64,000 nucleotides of DNA from DASUPK01 sp963843085. GTDB lineage: Bacteria > Actinomycetota > Thermoleophilia > Solirubrobacterales > 70-9. Each line of letters begins with the position of its first letter. Positions within the stretch are counted from its first letter, which is position 1. Under the pieces are notes generated by a model that did not search any database, was not told the DNA's origin, and saw only the letters and a list, made by a program, of their open reading frames with translations. The DNA is taken from NCBI GenBank assembly GCA_963843085.1, contig CAWJJG010000010.1, positions 1 through 64,000 of the forward strand. Reading direction: 5' to 3'. Positions 39,475 to 47,396 of the stretch are shown in pieces. The position numbers and the translations under genes are program-made.

Positions 39475-41049
39475 ATGCGCCACCGGGCTTGCGAGGTGAT
39501 GCTTCTCACATGTGCGGCGCTCGCCGCCCTGGCGGCGTGGGCGGGCGCAGCCCTCGGTCAGGTCCCGGGAGTGCCGGTCGTGCCGATCGCGGGCGACCCG
39601 CTCGGCGGCTCCGCGACGCAGTTCGAGGGCACTGCGGCCAGTCCGTCGCCGGTGGGAGGGATGAGCCAGCCGCCCCGCAACCCGTTCATGGCGCCGAACG
39701 GGCGCAGCAACCTCCACGACGACGCCTACATGAGCGACACCTACGCGGTCTCGGGGCCGCTGGGTGACGGTCCCGAGCCCTCGACGCTCTTCACGCGCGA
39801 GTGCGGATCGGTGACCTTCGACTCCCACGGCAGGATCGTGACCATCTGCGTCGGCATCGACCGGCCCGTCCTGGCCCTGCTCGACCCGCACAGCCTCGCC
39901 GTGCTCGCCGCGATGCCCCTCCCGATACGCAACGTGACGGCGGGCGGCAACCTCTTCACGGACTTCTCGGGAGGCGGCTACTTCTTCCTCGACCAGCACG
40001 ACCGGGCGGTGATCCCGACGAACGACCACCACCTGCTCGTCGTCTCGGAGAGGGGCACCGGGTTCGCCGTCGACCACGACTACGACCTGAGCTCGAAGAT
40101 CCCCGCCGGGGAGGGCATCGTCTCGGCGCTCCCCGACTGGAAGGGGCTGCTCTGGTTCGTGACGCGCGGCGGCCTCGTGGGCACGGTCGACCGGGGCGAC
40201 GGGACCGTGCGCACCATGCGGCTCTCCGGCGAGGGGATCTCCAACTCCTTCGCGGTGGACGAGACCGGCGGTGTCTTCATCGTCTCCGACCGGGCTCTCT
40301 ACCGCTTCGACGCCGACGCCAAGGGCAAGCCCCGGGTGAGCTGGCGCATCGTCTATCCGAACTCCGGCGTCCACAAGCCGGGCCAGAGCGACGCCGGCTC
40401 CGGGACCACCCCGACTCTGATGGGGAAGGGGTGGGTCTCGATCACCGACAACGCCGACCCGATGCACGTCGTCGTCTACCGGCGCGCCCGCGCCCTCCCC
40501 AAGGCCAAGAGGAAGCACCGACGCGGCAAGCGCAAGGCGAAAGCGCGCGTGGTCTGCTCGGCTTCCGCCTTCGGCAAGGGGGCGAGCGCGACCGACAACT
40601 CGCTGATCGCCACCAAGCGCTCCATGATCGTCGAGAACAACTACGGCTACGTGATCAGCGGCAGCGATCTGGGCGGCAGCGAGAGCGTGGGCGGGCTCGC
40701 CCGCATCGACGTGGTCAAGAAGAAGCCGGGCAAGCACGCCAGGCGCCGCAAGAAGCGCAGGGCGCGCTTCCGCTGCAAGCAGGTCTGGGCCAGTGGCGAA
40801 CGGGCACCATCCGTGGTCCCGAAGCTCTCGCTGGCGAACGGCCTCGTCTACACCTATACGAAGCCGCCCCGCTCGGACGGCCTCGACGCCTGGTACCTCA
40901 CCACCCTCGACTTCCGGACCGGGCGGACCGTCTACCGCCGCCTCGCCGGCACCGGGTTCGGCTTCAACAACAACTACTCCCCGGTGACCCTGGGTCCCGA
41001 CGGCACCGCCTACGTCGGTGTGCTCGGAGGGCTCGTGGAGCTGCCGTGA
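39475..41049 (+). CDS. secreted beta-propeller-like protein with basic insertions
   Basis: A 524-residue exported protein: signal peptide (residues about 1-28, ending ALG), then repeated four-stranded blade-like segments (RPVLALLDPHSLAVLAAMPLP; GTVDRGDGTVRTMRLSGEG; DRALYRFDADAKGKPRVSWRI; WYLTTLDFRTGRTVYRRL) as in YncE/PQQ-like propellers. Two very basic loops interrupt the domain (PKAKRKHRRGKRKAKARV and KKPGKHARRRKKRRARFR). A paired Cys (ARVVCSAS, FRCKQ) may be linked. Function unknown. Confidence 0.8.
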   Translation: MRHRACEVMLLTCAALAALAAWAGAALGQVPGVPVVPIAGDPLGGSATQFEGTAASPSPVGGMSQPPRNPFMAPNGRSNLHDDAYMSDTYAVSGPLGDGPEPSTLFTRECGSVTFDSHGRIVTICVGIDRPVLALLDPHSLAVLAAMPLPIRNVTAGGNLFTDFSGGGYFFLDQHDRAVIPTNDHHLLVVSERGTGFAVDHDYDLSSKIPAGEGIVSALPDWKGLLWFVTRGGLVGTVDRGDGTVRTMRLSGEGISNSFAVDETGGVFIVSDRALYRFDADAKGKPRVSWRIVYPNSGVHKPGQSDAGSGTTPTLMGKGWVSITDNADPMHVVVYRRARALPKAKRKHRRGKRKAKARVVCSASAFGKGASATDNSLIATKRSMIVENNYGYVISGSDLGGSESVGGLARIDVVKKKPGKHARRRKKRRARFRCKQVWASGERAPSVVPKLSLANGLVYTYTKPPRSDGLDAWYLTTLDFRTGRTVYRRLAGTGFGFNNNYSPVTLGPDGTAYVGVLGGLVELP

Positions 41050-41119
41050 CCCGGTGCGCCGACGGAGGATGGCGATCCTCGACCGGACCGCCCCGGCCGA
41101 GGTCGCACGCACGCCTGAG

Positions 41120-41266
41120 CTAGGAGAGCTTCCCGATCTTGAAGATCTTCGTCCCGCAGTCGGGGCATGTGCCCTGAATCGCGGGGCGACCGTTCTTCAT
41201 GGTCACCTGCTGGGGATCCTTGATCTCGACCTTCTTGCGTTCCTTGACGCAGTAGCCCTCAGGCAT
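41120..41266 (-). CDS. DUF5679 family protein (48 aa)
   Basis: A 48-residue protein matching the DUF5679 pattern: EGYCVKERKKVEIKDPQQVT, MKNGRPAIQG, TCPDCGTKIFKI. One Cys near residue 6 and a CPDC knuckle suggest a zinc ribbon. A strong AAGGAGG lies nine bases upstream of the ATG. Such proteins are widespread and of unknown function. It is too short for ordinary gene finders but convincing. Confidence 0.85.
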   Translation of the reverse strand: MPEGYCVKERKKVEIKDPQQVTMKNGRPAIQGTCPDCGTKIFKIGKLS

Positions 41267-41352
41267 CGAGGACCTCCTTTCGAGCCGATTCCGCAAATCA
41301 CGCTAGAGCACCCACCGGACGCGGGTGACAACCTAGTGGCAGATGTAACTAG

Positions 41353-42075
41353 TTACTTGCCGGAGGGCGTCGTCGTGGTCGTCGCTCCGGGCGTGATGGT
41401 CGTGCCCGCGCCCGCACCCGCGCCGAGTCCGCCCTTGCCGAACGCGCCGGACGACGCCTGCGTCTGCAGGCTCGAGATGCTGGCCGCGTTCTGCGTCTGC
41501 TGCTTCTGTATGGAGGCGATCGACTGCTGCAGCTGGGACACCGAGGAGTTGAGGGCGGCCTGCGTGTCCTTGGAGTTCTTGGTCGCGGCCGCCTCGAGGG
41601 CGTCGATCCGCTTCGTGAGCGCGTCCACGTCGCCCTTCGTGGCGCTGTCCGACTTGGCCGTGAGCCCGAAGTAGAGGGCCGCGCCCGCCGCGAGGATCGC
41701 GATCAGGAGCCCTGCGATGCCGAAGTAGGTCATGCGCCCCTGCTTGCGCTCGATCTCGGCCATCCACCCCTGCAGGCCCTCCATGCGCTCCTGGAGGTTG
41801 GCCTCGGGGGTTGATCCGGCGGCGGTTCTTGTGGCCGCCGATTTTGCGGCGGCGGCGGCCTTGGCGGCCGTCGGCTTCGCGGCCTCCTTGGTCTCGGGTC
41901 CCTTGGTCTCGGGCCCCTTGGCCTCGGCCGGCTTCGCCCCGTTCCCGGTCTTCGGCTGCTCCTTCGTCTTCGCCTTGGACGCCGTGGGCTTCGTGGCGCG
42001 TCCCCCGGCTCGGCCGGGCAGCGTGATCCTGGGCATGCGGACGCGTGGGGCTCGGAAATCCGGCATCGGAGGCAT
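41353..42075 (-). CDS. membrane protein with coiled-coil extracytoplasmic domain
   Basis: A protein of about 240 residues: Pro/Arg-rich start, a long Lys/Ala/Pro/Thr linker (residues about 20-85), one transmembrane helix (YFGIAGLLIAILAAGAALYFG), then a coiled coil (DALTKRIDALEAAATKNSK; SQLQQSIASIQKQQTQNAA) and a Gly/Thr tail. The layout is that of a cell-envelope structural or signalling adapter. ATG 42066 is an alternative start. Confidence 0.75.
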   Translation of the reverse strand: MPPMPDFRAPRVRMPRITLPGRAGGRATKPTASKAKTKEQPKTGNGAKPAEAKGPETKGPETKEAAKPTAAKAAAAAKSAATRTAAGSTPEANLQERMEGLQGWMAEIERKQGRMTYFGIAGLLIAILAAGAALYFGLTAKSDSATKGDVDALTKRIDALEAAATKNSKDTQAALNSSVSQLQQSIASIQKQQTQNAASISSLQTQASSGAFGKGGLGAGAGAGTTITPGATTTTTPSGK

Positions 42076-42157
42076 CCTAGCCCGCCGCCACGCGGCGCAG
42101 GTCCGTACCATTCCGCGTCCGTCCATCGCCGTGACACCGACTTAAGGAGATCCGCAG

Positions 42158-43321
42158 ATGCCCGAGGCAGTGATCGTCGACACCATCCGCACGCCCATCG
42201 GCAGGGCCTTCAAGGGCTCGCTCGCCCAGCTCAGGCCCGATGAGATCGGCGCTTTCGTGATCGACCAGCTGCTCGAGCGGAATCCCGACGTGGATCCCGC
42301 CTCGGTCGAGGACGTCTTCTGCGGTTGCGGCATGCCGCAGGGCCTGCAGGCCTTCAACATCGGGCGGATCATGGTGCTGCTCAGCGAGAAGCTGCCGGAG
42401 ACCACGAACGGCGTGACGATGTCGCGCTACTGCGCCTCCAGCCTCGACTCGATCCGTCACGCCGCGAACGCCGTGCGGGCCGGGCAGGGCGATACCTACA
42501 TCGCCGCCGGCGTCGAGTGGGTGAGCCGCTACAACGAGCGCACCGAGCCGGCCGGCGCCGCCGATCAGAACGAGAAGCTGCAGGGCAAGGACGGCACGCC
42601 GAACGCCTATATCGAGATGGGCGTCACGGCCGTGAACGTGGCAAAGAAGTACGAGGTCAGCCGCGCCGACATGGACAAGTACGCCCAGCGCTCACAGGAG
42701 CTGGCCGTCAAGTCCCAGGAGGACGGCTTCTTCGACCGCGAGATCGTGCCCGTCACGGACCAGGACGGCAACGAGGTGGCCAAGGACGATGGCCCCCGCG
42801 CCAGCTCGACGCTCGAGAAGCTCTCGGAGCTGCCCGAGGCGTTCGATGGCGGCGGAGGCGTCACCGCCGGCAACTCGTGCCCGCTCAACGACGGTGCGGC
42901 CGCCGTGCTGGTGATGTCCGAGGACCGCGCCAAGGAGCTCGGCCTGAAGCCTCGCGCCAAGCTGCTGACGGCCGCCACCCACGGCAACGAGCCGGAGTAC
43001 ATGGGTGTCGCCCCGATCGGCGCGATCAAGAAGGTCCTCGATCGGCAGCGGATGAAGATCGGCGACGTCGACGTGGTCGAGCTCAACGAGGCCTTCGCCG
43101 CCCAGGTCATCCCGATCATGGCCGAGTGCGACATCCCGTTGGAGAAGATGAACACCCACGGCGGGGCGATCGCGCTCGGGCATCCGTTCGGCATGACGGG
43201 CGCCCGCATCATGGGCACCCTCCTCAACGTCATGGAGACCGACGACCACGCGGTCGGGCTCGAGACGATGTGCGTCGCGGGCGGCCAGGGCGAGGCGCAG
43301 CTCGTCGAGCGGCTCAACTAG
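42158..43321 (+). CDS. thiolase (acetyl-CoA C-acyltransferase)
   Basis: A 387-residue thiolase. The acyl-enzyme Cys is in SRYCASSLD (near residue 91), the His in GGAIALGHPFGMTGAR and second Cys in CVAGGQGEA near the end. NEAFAAQVIPI is also conserved. It makes or cleaves acetoacetyl-CoA or 3-ketoacyl-CoA (FadA/AtoB-like). GGAG precedes the ATG. Its TAG stop is the first triplet of repeat copy 3. Confidence 0.95.
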   Translation: MPEAVIVDTIRTPIGRAFKGSLAQLRPDEIGAFVIDQLLERNPDVDPASVEDVFCGCGMPQGLQAFNIGRIMVLLSEKLPETTNGVTMSRYCASSLDSIRHAANAVRAGQGDTYIAAGVEWVSRYNERTEPAGAADQNEKLQGKDGTPNAYIEMGVTAVNVAKKYEVSRADMDKYAQRSQELAVKSQEDGFFDREIVPVTDQDGNEVAKDDGPRASSTLEKLSELPEAFDGGGGVTAGNSCPLNDGAAAVLVMSEDRAKELGLKPRAKLLTAATHGNEPEYMGVAPIGAIKKVLDRQRMKIGDVDVVELNEAFAAQVIPIMAECDIPLEKMNTHGGAIALGHPFGMTGARIMGTLLNVMETDDHAVGLETMCVAGGQGEAQLVERLN

Positions 43322-43385
43322 CGAGCGCAAGACCGCGCTCCTTTGGAGCGCAGGGCGAAGCCCGAAGCGACTTGAGTTGATCGGG
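43319..43385 (+). repeat. diverged, partial copy 3 of the stop-anchored repeat
   Basis: Rightward from the thiolase TAG stop: TAGCGagcgc, a CGCTCC-ttt-GGAGCG hairpin, then AGGGCGAAGCCCG and AGCGACTT. The order, spacing and orientation relative to the gene are the same as in copies 1 and 2, while the outer GCGGCC arms are changed or lost. Confidence 0.7.
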
Positions 43386-43435
43386 CACGGAGATTGATCC
43401 CGCCCCGTACCACCCTCAACTAGGGTGCGGCTCCG

Positions 43436-44035
43436 ATGGAGCTGGTGCCGACGACGATCAGCGCCGGGTACGCAGCCGGGCTGAACGCCTACGGGACCGT
43501 ATTCCTGCTCGGGCTCCTCGGCCGGGCGGGGTTCGGCGAGGTTCCGCACGAGCTGACCACCGGACCGATCCTGATCGCGGCCGGGGTGATGTTCGCGATC
43601 GAGTTCATCACCGACAAGGTGCCGTTCCTCGACAGCACCTGGGACCTGCTCCACACCGCGATCCGGCCGGCGATCGGCAGCCTGATCGGCGTCTCCTTCG
43701 CCGGGCTCGACCACGTGACCGGGCCGGAGACGGTGGCCGTCGGCGGCGCCAGCGGCTCAACTGCGCTGGTCGCTCACAGCCTCAAGGCGGGAATCAGGCT
43801 GGGCATCAACGCCTCTCCCGAGCCGTTCTCGAACGTGATCATGAGCCTGGTCGAGGACGGGCTGATGGCGGCCGTAGTCGCTCTTGCCCTGAAGGAGCCG
43901 TTCATCGCGCTCGCGGTGGTGGTCGTCCTGCTCGCGATCGGGATCGCGATCGTGCTCTACCTGCGCAAGCGGATCAAGCTGGCGCTGGAACGACGGCGGG
44001 CGAGACGTCAGGCGCGCAGTCCATCTACCAGCTGA
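43436..44035 (+). CDS. DUF4126 family membrane protein
   Basis: A 199-residue membrane protein matching DUF4126: TTISAGYAAGLNAYGTVFLLGLLGRAG at the start, EFITDKVPFLDSTWDLLHTAIRP with conserved charged residues in a helix, and SGSTALVAHSLKAGIRLGINASPEPFSN. Around five helices and a basic tail. Function unknown. Its 3' end overlaps the convergent TetR gene by 28 bp. Confidence 0.9.
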   Translation: MELVPTTISAGYAAGLNAYGTVFLLGLLGRAGFGEVPHELTTGPILIAAGVMFAIEFITDKVPFLDSTWDLLHTAIRPAIGSLIGVSFAGLDHVTGPETVAVGGASGSTALVAHSLKAGIRLGINASPEPFSNVIMSLVEDGLMAAVVALALKEPFIALAVVVVLLAIGIAIVLYLRKRIKLALERRRARRQARSPSTS

Positions 44036-44622
44036 AGCAGGGCTTCCTCCACCTCGGCGCGAGCCTCGCGCGGGTGCTCGGCGTGCGCGATCACGAAGGC
44101 CGCCTCGGAGAGGGCGGCGACGAACAGGTGCGCCATCGGCTCGGTGGCGATCGGCCGGATCACGCCCGCCTTGACGGCGCCGTCAAGGGCGGCGCGGGTC
44201 AGTCCGAGCCCGTGGAGGTTGTCGATCTCACGCCACTCCTCCCAGCCCAGGACGGCCGGGGCGTCGGTGAGGCTGATCTGCTTCACGGCCGGCTCCTCGC
44301 AGGCGTCCAGGAAGGCGCGCATCCCGCCGAGCATCAGCTCGTAGGGGTCCTTCGCCTCCTCCATCGTGGTCCCGATCCGCTTCATCAGGTCCTCCTCCAC
44401 GCGCTCGAAGACCGCCCGGAAGAGATCCCGCTTGTCCGTGAAATGGTGGTAGAGGGCGCCTCGTGTGACCTTCGCACGGGTAACGATCTCCTCTGTGCCG
44501 ACGCCGGAGTAGCCGCGGTCCGTGAAGAGATCGCGCGCCGCGTCGATCAGCGCCTCCCTCGTCGCCCGTGCCTCGGCCTCGCGCCGGCCCGGCTGGGTGG
44601 ACATCTGTGGAGCAGTTGACAT
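44008..44622 (-). CDS. TetR/AcrR family transcriptional regulator
   Basis: A 204-residue TetR regulator. The DNA-binding domain holds ALIDAARDLFTDRGYSGVGTEEIVTRAKVTRGALYHHFTDKRDLF (residues about 24-68), with a C-terminal ligand domain. An ATG at 44604 is an alternative start closer to typical N-termini. A palindromic TACAG-C-CTGTA sits at the upstream start, so autorepression is likely; the sigma-factor gene diverges from it. Confidence 0.93.
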   Translation of the reverse strand: MSTAPQMSTQPGRREAEARATREALIDAARDLFTDRGYSGVGTEEIVTRAKVTRGALYHHFTDKRDLFRAVFERVEEDLMKRIGTTMEEAKDPYELMLGGMRAFLDACEEPAVKQISLTDAPAVLGWEEWREIDNLHGLGLTRAALDGAVKAGVIRPIATEPMAHLFVAALSEAAFVIAHAEHPREARAEVEEALLQLVDGLRA

Positions 44623-44632
44623 ACAGCCTGTA
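44622..44632. promoter_or_regulatory. palindromic operator candidate, TetR/sigma divergent region
   Basis: TACAG-C-CTGTA is a perfect inverted repeat at the 5' end of the TetR gene, next to a TTGACA (44616-44621) that points toward the sigma-factor gene. Confidence 0.45.
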
Positions 44633-44676
44633 GGTTAGGGGCGAATTCGGGCCCGTCCTGTACCGTCGCCTGCGGG

Positions 44677-45228
44677 ATGTCCCCAGAGCGTTTCACCTCG
44701 CGCCTGGAGGCGGCTAGGGAGGGAGACGAAGCCGCCTGGCAGGAGATCTACGAAGACCTCGCTCCGCCGGTCCTCGGATACCTGCGCGCGAACAACGCTC
44801 CGGACCCGGAGGACGTCCTCAGCGAGGTCTTCCTGCAGGTCGCCCGCGACATGCCGCGCTTCGGCGGAGACCAGGACGGCTTTCGGTCCTGGGTCTTCAC
44901 GATCGCCCACCACCGGCTGATCGACGCCCGGCGCCATTCGGCCCGCCGGCCGGTGGAGCTCTCTGCGGAGCCCCCGGAACCCGGCGGCCGGGTCGATGAC
45001 GCCGCCGAGGAGGCGCTTGCCAAGATCGGCACCGAGGAGGTGCAGAGGGTTCTCGCCACTCTCTCCGAGGACCAGCGGGCGGTCCTGCTGCTGCGCGTGA
45101 TCGGGGATCTCAGCGTCGAGGACGTCGCGAAGGCGGTCGGCAAGCGCCCCGGGGCCGTCAAGGCCCTGCAGCGGCGGGGGCTGGCGGCCGTCAAGCGTGA
45201 GCTCACCCGGAAGGGAGTAACCCTGTGA
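44677..45228 (+). CDS. ECF-type RNA polymerase sigma factor
   Basis: A 183-residue sigma70-family ECF factor. Region 2 contains LGYLRANNAPDPEDVLSEVFLQVARDMPRF and FRSWVFTIAHHRLIDARR; region 4 contains LSEDQRAVLLLRVIGDLSVEDVAKAVGKRPGAVKALQRRGLAAV. No C-terminal extension. It is coupled by a GTGA overlap to an anti-sigma-like membrane protein gene, the usual ECF arrangement. Confidence 0.94.
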   Translation: MSPERFTSRLEAAREGDEAAWQEIYEDLAPPVLGYLRANNAPDPEDVLSEVFLQVARDMPRFGGDQDGFRSWVFTIAHHRLIDARRHSARRPVELSAEPPEPGGRVDDAAEEALAKIGTEEVQRVLATLSEDQRAVLLLRVIGDLSVEDVAKAVGKRPGAVKALQRRGLAAVKRELTRKGVTL

Positions 45229-45956
45229 GCGGCAACGGCGCTTATGAGTATGAGATGAACGAAGTCGCCCTCTTCCAGACCGCCCTTCGTGCGGCCGTGC
45301 CCACCCGGCCCGATCCCGCGATCGGCGCGGCGCTCGTGCCCCGCCTCGCCGAGGCCGCCCGCGCGGCGACCATCGAGGCCGAGACGCAGGTCATGACGAA
45401 CACGGCGAGGAAGCCTCGCTCGAGATTCGCATTGGTAGCCAGGGTCGGGATCGCCGTCGCGCTGATCCCGCTTGTACTGGCCGGGCTCGCCTTCGCCGGT
45501 GTGACCGTGCCCGGGCCCGCCCGCGATGCCTTTCACTCGGTCGGCATCACGCTCCCCAACCAGCCGCAGGAGCATTCGCAGGCCTCGAACCACAGCCAGG
45601 GGTCCCACGCCGACGGCAGGGGCAAGGCCGGCTCGGAGACGACGACCGCGACGGAGAAGCAGTCGAGCAAGGGCAAGTCGGACGCCGCCCACCAGCACGC
45701 GATCGACCAGCAGAGCAAGGCTCAGGGCAAGGCTGTCGGCCACGAGCAGGGCAAGGCGATCGGGCTGAACGGCTCCACGCCCCCGGGCCAGGCCAAGCCG
45801 AAGCAGACGGGCCCTCCTCCCCAGTCAAACGCGGGGGGCAACTCGGGGACGCACACGACCACCCACACGGTGCCGGACCATCCAAGCCCTACGACGCCCG
45901 GGGACGGGCCAGGTAACGGGGCCGGCAACGGCAACGCCAACGGGCATTCGAAGTAG
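45225..45956 (+). CDS. anti-sigma-factor-like single-pass membrane protein
   Basis: A 243-residue protein coupled to the sigma gene. Cytoplasmic part (residues 1-65) lacks the HxxxCxxC of zinc anti-sigma factors; one transmembrane helix (about 70-92, LVARVGIAVALIPLVLAGLAFA); then a low-complexity extracytoplasmic part, rich in Gln, His, Asn, Gly, Ser and Thr (HSQASNHSQGSHADG; AGNGNANGHSK). The position makes an anti-sigma role likely, but sequence alone does not prove it. Confidence 0.7.
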   Translation: MSGNGAYEYEMNEVALFQTALRAAVPTRPDPAIGAALVPRLAEAARAATIEAETQVMTNTARKPRSRFALVARVGIAVALIPLVLAGLAFAGVTVPGPARDAFHSVGITLPNQPQEHSQASNHSQGSHADGRGKAGSETTTATEKQSSKGKSDAAHQHAIDQQSKAQGKAVGHEQGKAIGLNGSTPPGQAKPKQTGPPPQSNAGGNSGTHTTTHTVPDHPSPTTPGDGPGNGAGNGNANGHSK

Positions 45957-45983
45957 CCGTTAACTAGGCTGAGTCCTCCAGGG

Positions 45984-47396
45984 ATGGAGGAGGAGACGTT
46001 GACGAGGTCTGGAGTTCGTGCCGGGTTGGCGCTGGCCGCGACGGTAATCGCAGTGGTGGCAGGCGCCGCGCCCGCGAGCGCGCGGGAAACCGTCGCCACC
46101 GTGCCGACCCCGCCCGCGGCCGGCCCGGCCCAGTTCAACCAGGTGACGGTCCACAAGTTCGGGCCGGCTTCGGCGAAGCGAGTGCTCGTCCTGATGCCCG
46201 GAACCCAGGGAGGAGCGGGCGACTTCACGCTCGACGCCCGCTACCTGGTGAAGCGGGTGCCCGGTCTCCAGGTCTGGGCGATCGACCGGAGAACGCAGGC
46301 GCTCGAGGACACTTCGATGTTCGCCGCGGCTGCGGCCGGGCGAATTTCCCTGCAACAGGCCTTCGACTACTACCTGGGCTGGATCGCCAACGGCGGCAGC
46401 CCGGCGAACCACTTCCAGTTTCGGAGCGGCGAGGACCCGTATGCGCGCGACTGGGGGATGGCCGTCGCCCTCAACGATGCCCGCGCCGTGGTGCTGAAGG
46501 CTCGCGCGCACGGTCGCCGCAAGGTCATCCTCGGCGGGCACTCACTCGGCGCGTCGCTGACGGCCGCGTACGCGGCGTGGGACTTCAATGGGAGGCCGGG
46601 ATACAAGGACCTGAGCGGGCTCGTCCTGATCGATGGCGGGCTGCTGGGCAGCTTCGATGCCTACGACCTGGCCCAGGCCCAGCAGGCCGTGTCCGATCTG
46701 CAGACGAGCGACCCCTTCCTCGACCTGCTCGGCATCGGGATCCCGGAGGCCGCCGGGCTCTTCGCGGAGGTCGGCGGGCTCTACGCGGAGCAGGCGCCGA
46801 CCGCCTCCGCGACGACCCTGCAGGCCTTCCCGCTGCTCCCGCCGCAGTTCAACCCGCCGTTCCCGGTGACCAACCGGGCACTGCTCGGATACGCCTTCGA
46901 CCGCGACTCCTCACCGGCGGACCTGAGCCTGCTCCACATCAACGGCGGAGGGCTCGCGGCTTCGGGGAACCCTCGGGACTGGGCCGACGGAGGCGTGACC
47001 CCGATCAGCCGCCTCGCTGCCACCTTCGGCCAGGAGCCGACCAACGCGGTCGAGTGGTACTTCCCGAAGCGGCTCACGATCGACACCAACGGCGCGGACC
47101 AGATGCAGGCCAACGACGTCGGGAACTTCCTCGGGCTGCGCCTCTTCCACACCCGCAAGGTGAATCTGCCGCTCTACGCCATCGCCACTGATCTCTCCGG
47201 CGCCCACGTTCTCAACGGCGCGCGCCACCTGATCGCGCGGTCGCGAATCACCAGGAAACAGTCAACGCTCGTCAACCGCAATCCGCTGTTCAGCCACCTC
47301 GACCCGCTCACCGCGGCGCCGAAGGCGAACGCGTTCCTGAAGACCTTGGTGCCGTTCCTGGACCACAAGGTCTTCAAGGAAAGGCGCAGGCGCTAG
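45984..47396 (+). CDS. secreted alpha/beta hydrolase
   Basis: A 470-residue exported protein: signal peptide (residues about 1-35, ending ASA-RE), then an alpha/beta hydrolase with GHSLGAS (Ser near residue 182) and the LVLMPGTQGGAGDFT oxyanion strand. The long C-terminal half carries the DP/His region (GARHLIARSRI; FSHLDPLTAAPKANAFLK). Possibly a lipase or esterase acting on envelope or exogenous substrates. It follows the ECF pair by 28 bp. Its TAG shares CTAG with the convergent gene. Confidence 0.85.
   Translation: MEEETLTRSGVRAGLALAATVIAVVAGAAPASARETVATVPTPPAAGPAQFNQVTVHKFGPASAKRVLVLMPGTQGGAGDFTLDARYLVKRVPGLQVWAIDRRTQALEDTSMFAAAAAGRISLQQAFDYYLGWIANGGSPANHFQFRSGEDPYARDWGMAVALNDARAVVLKARAHGRRKVILGGHSLGASLTAAYAAWDFNGRPGYKDLSGLVLIDGGLLGSFDAYDLAQAQQAVSDLQTSDPFLDLLGIGIPEAAGLFAEVGGLYAEQAPTASATTLQAFPLLPPQFNPPFPVTNRALLGYAFDRDSSPADLSLLHINGGGLAASGNPRDWADGGVTPISRLAATFGQEPTNAVEWYFPKRLTIDTNGADQMQANDVGNFLGLRLFHTRKVNLPLYAIATDLSGAHVLNGARHLIARSRITRKQSTLVNRNPLFSHLDPLTAAPKANAFLKTLVPFLDHKVFKERRRR

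Noticed and set aside
39442..41112. Leftward extension of the PAS-domain frame across the propeller gene
   Set aside because: The rightward gene has a signal peptide and repeats; the extension is its antisense shadow, so the PAS protein was started at 39441.
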